Source: Oscillospiraceae bacterium (GTDB taxonomy: Bacteria > Bacillota > Clostridia > Oscillospirales > Acutalibacteraceae). From it: a DNA stretch of 20,904 nucleotides. The position numbers and the translations under genes were made by a program. The stretch spans positions 1 to 20,904 of the forward strand of contig CADBOL010000072.1 of NCBI GenBank assembly GCA_902796295.1, read 5' to 3'. A model generated the notes under the pieces. That model was not told the origin of the DNA and did not search any database. It saw nothing but the letters and a program-made list of their open reading frames with translations. Of the stretch, positions 15,632 to 20,904 are shown one piece after another. Position 1 is the stretch's first letter. Every line of letters begins with the position of its first letter.

Positions 15632-17458
15632 ATGGCAGACGAATTAAACAAATCGTCGGGAGTTCCCGAAGGTATAAGCAGTCTCAGCGATGAGAAGGCT
15701 ATTACCGAGATAGATATAGGCAGCTTCCTGACCGAAAAGGATAACGGCAGTGCTCCGTACGACGGCTACCGTGAGGATATAAGAAAAACCGAGCAGAGCC
15801 TCGAGAATGAAATCCAGAATCTTATGGATGATATCATGAATTCGGGGCCGTCGGTCAATGTGCCCAGACCCGCCGGAGGAGAATCTCCCGCAGGCGATTT
15901 CTGGGCGAGCCCATCGGAGTATATTGATATTTCGCAGTCCAAAAAGAGCGATGCTCCCGCAGGCGCTCCGGCGCCCGAGGTCGGCAAGGACGAGATCCTT
16001 TCAATGATAGACAGCCTCAAGGCCGACACGGACAACAAAGCGGAATTTGACAGCATATTATCCGATATTGAAAAGAATCCGAAGATAAAGCCTGTTGTTC
16101 CTCAGGCACCCGCTCCGGAGAAGCCGAAAAAGAAACCCGCAGGCGGTGTGGACATACACGCCGAGGGGTTTGAGGCGGAGCTCGCCGCTCTTCTCGGCGA
16201 TGAGCCCGCGAAAGAGCCGGAACCTGCTCCCGCTCAGGTTTCACAGCAGGCTCCTCAGCAGATTCCCCGGCAGGTTCCTCAGAGCGAAGGAATTCCGATG
16301 AGGAAAAAGGAGCCTTTCACGGTCAATATTCCGCATGAGCCCTCCGGCGCGGTGGAGATTGCCGCCTCGAGCGTTTCATCCGAGCCACCGGTTCAGGTTT
16401 TCGATCTGCTCGCGGGCAGCGGCGGGAGAACCGTCGGCAATGTTCCGGTAGAGATTATCGAGGATGACGGAAAGCTGACAAAAGAAGAAAAGCGCAGAGC
16501 GAAGATAGACAGAAAGATAGCCGAGGGCAAAAACCCCAAGGTGGGCGAGATTATCAGAAAGATAGTTCTTGTTGCCTCGGTCATCACCATAATCGTCAGC
16601 TCCGCTTTCCTTGTAAAGACATATATCTATGAGCCGATGATGTTCAAAAGGCATCAGTCGGAGGTTCAGAAGATAGTTGTTCAGTCTCCGGAAAACAATA
16701 TCGGGCAGACCGTCGCGCAGGAGGAGTCAAAATATCCTCCCGGGATGCTCGCGAAGTATAAGAAGCTCTATGATATCAACAGCGATCTGCGCGGATGGAT
16801 ATCAATACCCGGCCTTGAAATCGACCTTCCGATCGCTCACGCCGACAATAACGATTTCTATCTGCACAGAAACATCTATAAAAAGAGAACGCAGTACGGT
16901 GTGCCGTTCTTTGATTACAGAATCAAAGATTTCAAAAATCTGCCGAGAAACACGGTGATTTACGGCCACAATATGCACTATGACGATCTGATTTTCGGTA
17001 AGCTTGAGGATTACAGATATCTCAGCGCATTCAAGAAATCCCCCGTCATCGAGTGCAACACCATATACGGAGACTACAGCTGGTTCGTATATGCGGCGTT
17101 TATAACAAATTCACTTCCTTCACAGGATAACGGATACATGTTTACATACAACTGGCTCGACATTTCGGAGAGCAAGTTTGTTGAATATATAAACGAGGTG
17201 AATAAGAGAAGATTTTATGACACCGGAGTCGATATAGCAACGACCGATAAAATCCTCACTCTTTCCACCTGCTGCTATGACTTTGACGGCGCGCGTCTGG
17301 TAATCATCGCAAGGCTCAAGAGAGACGGCGAAGGCGCGGTGCCCGACACATCGCAGGCGGCAAACAACGACAATCCGAAATATCCGCAGGCGTGGTATAA
17401 CGCCAACAAGAAGACCAATCCTTACGCGGATGATTCAAGATGGAGCCCAAACAAATGA
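15632..17458 (+). CDS. Class B sortase with a long cytoplasmic N-terminal extension
   Basis: Protein of 608 residues, more than twice the usual sortase length. Residues 1-310 come before the single membrane helix (about 311-331, LVASVITIIVSSAFLV) and should be cytoplasmic. They are acidic, rich in Pro, Ala and Gln (QVSQQAPQQIPRQVPQ near 200-220), largely disordered-looking, and end in a lysine/arginine-rich helix (KLTKEEKRRAKIDRKI). The outside part is a complete class B sortase with GWISIPGLEIDLPI, His446 in VIYGHN, Cys547 in TLSTCC and Arg555 in ARLVI. The C-terminal tail (PQAWYNANKKTNPY, W) matches that of the first sortase, so the two are probably tandem paralogues. The ATG at 15632 has GGAGG 4 bases upstream; the frame is open to a GTG at 15608 with no site. 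The head may recruit a cytoplasmic partner. I recognise no domain in it. Confidence 0.92.
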   Translation: MADELNKSSGVPEGISSLSDEKAITEIDIGSFLTEKDNGSAPYDGYREDIRKTEQSLENEIQNLMDDIMNSGPSVNVPRPAGGESPAGDFWASPSEYIDISQSKKSDAPAGAPAPEVGKDEILSMIDSLKADTDNKAEFDSILSDIEKNPKIKPVVPQAPAPEKPKKKPAGGVDIHAEGFEAELAALLGDEPAKEPEPAPAQVSQQAPQQIPRQVPQSEGIPMRKKEPFTVNIPHEPSGAVEIAASSVSSEPPVQVFDLLAGSGGRTVGNVPVEIIEDDGKLTKEEKRRAKIDRKIAEGKNPKVGEIIRKIVLVASVITIIVSSAFLVKTYIYEPMMFKRHQSEVQKIVVQSPENNIGQTVAQEESKYPPGMLAKYKKLYDINSDLRGWISIPGLEIDLPIAHADNNDFYLHRNIYKKRTQYGVPFFDYRIKDFKNLPRNTVIYGHNMHYDDLIFGKLEDYRYLSAFKKSPVIECNTIYGDYSWFVYAAFITNSLPSQDNGYMFTYNWLDISESKFVEYINEVNKRRFYDTGVDIATTDKILTLSTCCYDFDGARLVIIARLKRDGEGAVPDTSQAANNDNPKYPQAWYNANKKTNPYADDSRWSPNK

Positions 17459-17477
17459 CGGGGTCCGGAGAATCCGA

Positions 17478-17496
17478 AATGCCGGTTTCCGGCATT
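17478..17496 (+). other. Small perfect hairpin between sortase and SpoIID-like gene
   Basis: Eight-base arms AATGCCGG / CCGGCATT enclose a TTT loop in the 90-base gap. A second weak inverted repeat (GGGAA / TTCCC) follows near 17501-17520. There is no T-run, so this is more likely an RNA stability or processing element than a terminator. AGGGG at 17536-17540 then serves the next gene. Confidence 0.4.
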
Positions 17497-17548
17497 GAAC
17501 GGGGAATGACAGAGTTTCCCGAAGTTCCGCAAAACAGGGGTGATTTTT

Positions 17549-19870
17549 ATGAACGCAAAAGTAAACCTTTACCTTCCGGGAGAAGATGAATACGCGGTTC
17601 CCGCCAGTGTAATATATTCCGAAATAGCCGGAAGGTCTGAGATTGCAGGCGCATTCAAATTCGCATCTGCAGGCGAGGCAGTAAAGCTCGCATGGAAATC
17701 CGCGATGCGCGGTGAAAACACCATAGTGGTGGCCGACGCGGCGAGATTCAACAAGATAAAGCTCCTTATGCTCAAGGCGTTCCCGTCAAAGATTGAGCAT
17801 TCACAGATGATTTCCGGCAGAGTCGGAGATCTGCTTCCGGCAGACTCAAGGGAGCTTAAAACCGAGACAGCCGTTCCCGCGGGAGCTGCCGTCTATCCCT
17901 CGCAGGACGGGTTAAGGTCGGGCTTTTCATTCGATTTCAGAAAAGGCCGGGTTGCTCTTCTCCCTCTCGACATAGAAACTGTCAAGGGCGCTATTGAGAG
18001 AGGAGTCACCGATTTTGCCGCCGCCGAAAAAGGGGAGGCGGATATTCTCAGAGACTGCCTTATCAGAATTCAGCAGAGCGGCAAGACCGTCGGAGTATCC
18101 GATTTCGGTCTGTCAAAGGCTGTATTCAATGTTTCGCAGACCGTTGGTATTGACGGCTCGATATTCACACCCGTTGAGCAGGAAAGCTCACCGGACGGTG
18201 AAATGATAAGGTTTGCCGCGGACGCGGCAAAGGACGCGCGCGATATTTCCTCTTCCGATTACGGGATTGCGATATCGGGAGTGGAAGATGACGGCAGCAT
18301 CACTATCGCTCTTGCCGATGAAAACGCCGCGCGCATCGAGGTTATTCACGCGGCTGAAGGCGAAGAAAAATCACAGACCGCGAAAGCAGCCACCGTGAGA
18401 CTTATGGAGCTCCTTGCCGGAAGTGTTGACGGCGGAGTTGAAGTTCCCGATTTAAAGCCGGTCAGAAACAGTTCAAAGCCGCTGATAGCAATCATTGTCT
18501 GCCTTGCCGCCGCCGCGCTTATCTGCCTCGGAGTGGGCATCGCGGTATTCAGGAGCAGCGTAAGCAGAAGCAAGCCCGCTTCCGAGAGCACATCAGCCGA
18601 TGTTGTAACAACCGAAGTGTCTGTGACCGACGCCCCGGAAACGGAGCTCGGCGATGAATTCGGAGAGGTTGTGCCGGTTTTTGAAGCGACATATACCGAT
18701 TCGGCGGTGTTTGACGAAATAAACACCACATACAGCGGAGGAGGCGTGAGAACAAACGCCGCCAACGGTCAGTTCACGACCGATTCCTCCGGCATCATAG
18801 AGAATATGAGGTCGGGGTCCACAACCCTGAAGGTCGCTTCTACAATATCCGGAGCGATTTCTTCGCTGATTGCCGAAATAGACAGCACCACCGGCGTCAG
18901 TTCTCCGGAAGGTGAAAGCACCACTCTCGCCGACGGCTCAAGCACCAGCAGGGAGCGCTCAACCAGAGAGAGGACCACCCGAGAGAGAATTACAAGATCA
19001 ACAACGGCCGCAACAACACAGAGCACTTCCGCCGAAAAGACAGGCGGGGCCAAAGGTCAGGGCAAGTTTGTCTTTACATGTTACGGCTACGGTCACGGTG
19101 TCGGAATGAGCCAGCGCGGCGCGATTGCCTACGCCAATAAAGGGTGGAACTGCAATCAGATACTCACGCACTACTACCAGGGCACAACGCTTATGGTGGA
19201 TAAAAATACTCCCGCCGAGGTAACAAGACAGGGAGTCAAGATGACTCTTGTCGCCTTCCTCTGCAGGACCGTAAAGCCGGAAATAGGACACAACTCTCCC
19301 TACGAGGCGCTCAAAGCGCAGGCGATAGCCGCCTATACTTTCGGCATGTATAACAGCTTCAACTCAAACCAGGCGTTTGACCCCTATTTCAGCTATAAGG
19401 GCACTCAGGTTGAGAAGGCCGTTTTTGATGTGCTCCACATCAAATCGGAGGATGAACAGCCCCACGCCGTTTATGTAAGCTATAACGGCAAATACGCCAA
19501 CACGGTTTACTGCGCATCGGTCGCGGGCAAGACCGCTTCATCGAGATCGGTATGGGGAATGAGCCTGCCTTACCTCAACGGCGGCGTGACAAGCCCCGAG
19601 ACCGTTGAAATCAGCACGGCGGAGTTTACGGTTGAGCGCATGAGAACCCTTATCAGAGCTGTCTGCGGAGACAGGGCAGAGCTCAATAACGATCCGTCGA
19701 CCTGGCTCAAAATCCTCTATCACGACGGCGCATACAGCAATTCAATCGGCTATGTAGATCAGATTAATGTCTGCGGCGTTGCAATGAGCGGAAACAATTT
19801 CCGCGAGAAGCTGCTCGGCAGATCAATCAAATCCGAGTGTTTCACAATCAAGTATGTCCGTTTCCAGTAA
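17549..19870 (+). CDS. Membrane protein: degenerate CinA-like head plus permuted SpoIID/LytB domain
   Basis: Predicted 773-residue protein spanning the membrane once. Residues 1-309 (cytoplasmic) follow the CinA plan. An MoCF-like half has a VPAGAAV...GRVALLP pattern like CinA VPKGGTV...KCLVLLP. A PncC-like half (about 163-290) has SGKTVGVSDFGLS where CinA has AGLTVATAESCTGG, then DYGIAISGV and a strand-helix end. The catalytic motifs are lost, so it is probably a pseudoenzyme or binding domain. The membrane helix is about 311-335. A Ser/Thr-rich linker (336-505) includes an R-E-R repeat. The outside domain begins with YGYGHGVGMSQ (512-522), then Glu578 and EALKAQAIAA, and ends near FTI. In ordinary SpoIID/LytB lytic transglycosylases the GYGHGVGMSQ motif comes last, so the order is permuted. 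Seven Cys lie in this domain. ATG 17549 is preferred over GTG 17540, which overlaps the AGGGG site. Likely role: cutting or sensing glycan strands at the wall. Confidence 0.85.
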   Translation: MNAKVNLYLPGEDEYAVPASVIYSEIAGRSEIAGAFKFASAGEAVKLAWKSAMRGENTIVVADAARFNKIKLLMLKAFPSKIEHSQMISGRVGDLLPADSRELKTETAVPAGAAVYPSQDGLRSGFSFDFRKGRVALLPLDIETVKGAIERGVTDFAAAEKGEADILRDCLIRIQQSGKTVGVSDFGLSKAVFNVSQTVGIDGSIFTPVEQESSPDGEMIRFAADAAKDARDISSSDYGIAISGVEDDGSITIALADENAARIEVIHAAEGEEKSQTAKAATVRLMELLAGSVDGGVEVPDLKPVRNSSKPLIAIIVCLAAAALICLGVGIAVFRSSVSRSKPASESTSADVVTTEVSVTDAPETELGDEFGEVVPVFEATYTDSAVFDEINTTYSGGGVRTNAANGQFTTDSSGIIENMRSGSTTLKVASTISGAISSLIAEIDSTTGVSSPEGESTTLADGSSTSRERSTRERTTRERITRSTTAATTQSTSAEKTGGAKGQGKFVFTCYGYGHGVGMSQRGAIAYANKGWNCNQILTHYYQGTTLMVDKNTPAEVTRQGVKMTLVAFLCRTVKPEIGHNSPYEALKAQAIAAYTFGMYNSFNSNQAFDPYFSYKGTQVEKAVFDVLHIKSEDEQPHAVYVSYNGKYANTVYCASVAGKTASSRSVWGMSLPYLNGGVTSPETVEISTAEFTVERMRTLIRAVCGDRAELNNDPSTWLKILYHDGAYSNSIGYVDQINVCGVAMSGNNFREKLLGRSIKSECFTIKYVRFQ

Positions 19871-19912
19871 GCAGAGAGCTTAAGGCAAGCGGCAGAGAGG
19901 ACTCATCAGATT

Positions 19913-20904
19913 ATGTTCAGTGATTTTATTGAGTTCATAAACAGCCGGAAAGTGCTCATCCTCGGCTTCGGCAGGGAGGGCAGGTCGACCTATGACATCA
20001 TTAGGCGTCATTTGCCCGAGAAGGAAATAGGCATCAGCGATATCAAGCAGATTGAGATTGATGACAGCCGCGTCACCCTGCACACGGGCAAAAACTATAT
20101 AGACTGCCTCAAGGACTATGATGTCATAATAAAGACCCCGGGCATCTCCCTCGCGGAGTATATTCTGCCCAAGGATATAATCATTACCTGTCAGACGGAT
20201 TTATTCCTCAAATATTCCGACTGCATTTGTGTCGGCGTGACCGGCACCAAGGGAAAGACGACTGTCGCAACATTACTCTATGATATGGCAAAAAAAGCGG
20301 GCAAGAACGCGATTCTCATAGGCAATGTCCGCCTTCCGGCCCTTGATTCCCTTGAGGACAAGCAGCCGGATGTCGCCATAGTCGAGATGTCGTCAAGGCA
20401 GCTTGAATTCACCACGGCGTCACCGCATATTGCCGTGCTCACAAACATATATCACGAGCATATCGAGCATCATAACGGCTTTACCGGATATGTGACGGCG
20501 AAGCTGAATATAGTGCGCCATCAGACAGCGGACGATTATTTCATCTGCAACGCCTCGCAGAGCTATGACGGCTACTGCAATTTTTCGGAGATTCCCTCAA
20601 CCGTAATCAAAGTCGCATCCGATATCAACGGATATGAGAGCATTTACGAGGCGGTTGAGCAGAATGACTTCCTTCTCGGAAATCACAGCATAAAGAATGC
20701 TTTTCTCGCCGCGGCCGCCGCAAGGCGCCTCGGAATAAGCGAAAAGGATATCTGCTCGGCGATTATGGACTACAAGGGTATCGAGCACCGGCTTGAATTT
20801 GCCGGAGAGTATGAGGGAATAAAGTTTTACAATGACTCAATCGCGACGATTCCTCAGGCGACAATCTGCGCCGTTGAGGCAATCGACGACCTGGAAACCC
20901 TGAT
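19913..20904 (+). CDS. MurD-like peptidoglycan ligase, partial at right edge
   Basis: First 330 codons of a cytoplasmic Mur ligase; the frame runs off the window. The N-terminal Rossmann-like UDP-binding domain (VLILGFGREGRST, 14-26) identifies the MurD branch, which adds glutamate to UDP-MurNAc-L-Ala. The ATP-binding P-loop is GVTGTKGKTT (108-117), with Lys where most Mur ligases have Asn. An EHIEHH motif, the carbamylation-type Lys in TAKLNIV, GNHSIKN and EHR follow. NDSIATIPQAT (307-317) replaces the usual NDSKATN and recalls MurD2-type ligases, which use L-glutamate. It may therefore be a variant or second MurD. The ATG at 19913 follows an AGAGAGG site by about 12 bases and lies 42 bases after the SpoIID-like gene. 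Continuation of the envelope operon is likely. Confidence 0.85.
   Translation, partial: MFSDFIEFINSRKVLILGFGREGRSTYDIIRRHLPEKEIGISDIKQIEIDDSRVTLHTGKNYIDCLKDYDVIIKTPGISLAEYILPKDIIITCQTDLFLKYSDCICVGVTGTKGKTTVATLLYDMAKKAGKNAILIGNVRLPALDSLEDKQPDVAIVEMSSRQLEFTTASPHIAVLTNIYHEHIEHHNGFTGYVTAKLNIVRHQTADDYFICNASQSYDGYCNFSEIPSTVIKVASDINGYESIYEAVEQNDFLLGNHSIKNAFLAAAAARRLGISEKDICSAIMDYKGIEHRLEFAGEYEGIKFYNDSIATIPQATICAVEAIDDLETL

Noticed and set aside
17459..17548. Transcription terminator between the second sortase and the SpoIID-like gene
   Set aside because: The hairpin at 17478-17496 has no following T-run.
14563..19870. Sortase substrates or pilus genes in the block
   Set aside because: No protein here ends in an LPXTG- or NPXTG-like motif with a hydrophobic helix and basic tail.
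1..20904. Mobile element, phage or CRISPR array
   Set aside because: No transposase, integrase, phage structural gene, terminal repeats or spaced direct repeats were seen; composition looks even apart from the AT-rich promoter region.

Overview
The window reads as chromosomal DNA from a Gram-positive bacterium of the class Clostridia, perhaps an uncultured gut Oscillospirales-type organism. The evidence is strong AGGAGG-type ribosome binding sites, two class B sortases, a lipoprotein with a lipobox, a divergent MurD and a rhodanese-less ThiI beside its cysteine desulfurase. The genus cannot be named from sequence alone. I see no tRNA, rRNA, CRISPR array, insertion sequence or phage gene. Sixteen protein genes fill almost all of the window, and the last one runs off the right edge.

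The layout is two long divergent gene trains either side of one AT-rich promoter region (about 10761-10996). Leftward (minus strand, 10760 down to 291) are nine tightly packed genes. They encode an OmpR-type response regulator, its HAMP histidine kinase, a large DUF5696-like lipoprotein, a MIF-like tautomerase, a ComEA-like helix-hairpin-helix protein, asparaginyl-tRNA synthetase, L-fucose mutarotase, a rhamnulokinase-type sugar kinase (probably acting as fuculokinase) and L-fucose isomerase. Gaps are mostly under 45 bases and several genes overlap. A two-component system, translation and fucose breakdown may therefore share transcripts. A hairpin at 204-235 probably ends this train.

Rightward (plus strand, 10997 to the edge) are seven genes: cysteine desulfurase and ThiI (sulfur transfer to tRNA), CinA, two tandem class B sortases, a multidomain membrane protein and a MurD-like peptidoglycan ligase. 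The last four form a cell-envelope block.

The most unusual gene is the multidomain membrane protein at 17549-19870. Its roughly 310-residue cytoplasmic head looks like a decayed CinA (both halves recognisable, catalytic motifs lost), and a true cinA lies three genes upstream. After one membrane segment and a Ser/Thr/Arg-rich linker comes a SpoIID/LytB-type peptidoglycan lytic domain in circularly permuted order: the motif that normally ends the domain comes first. The second sortase has the same overall plan, with a roughly 310-residue cytoplasmic head, one membrane segment and an outside enzyme domain. Together with the first sortase and the MurD-like ligase, this suggests an envelope-remodelling module linked across the membrane to a CinA-like sensor. 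That function is inference; the architectures are read from the sequence.
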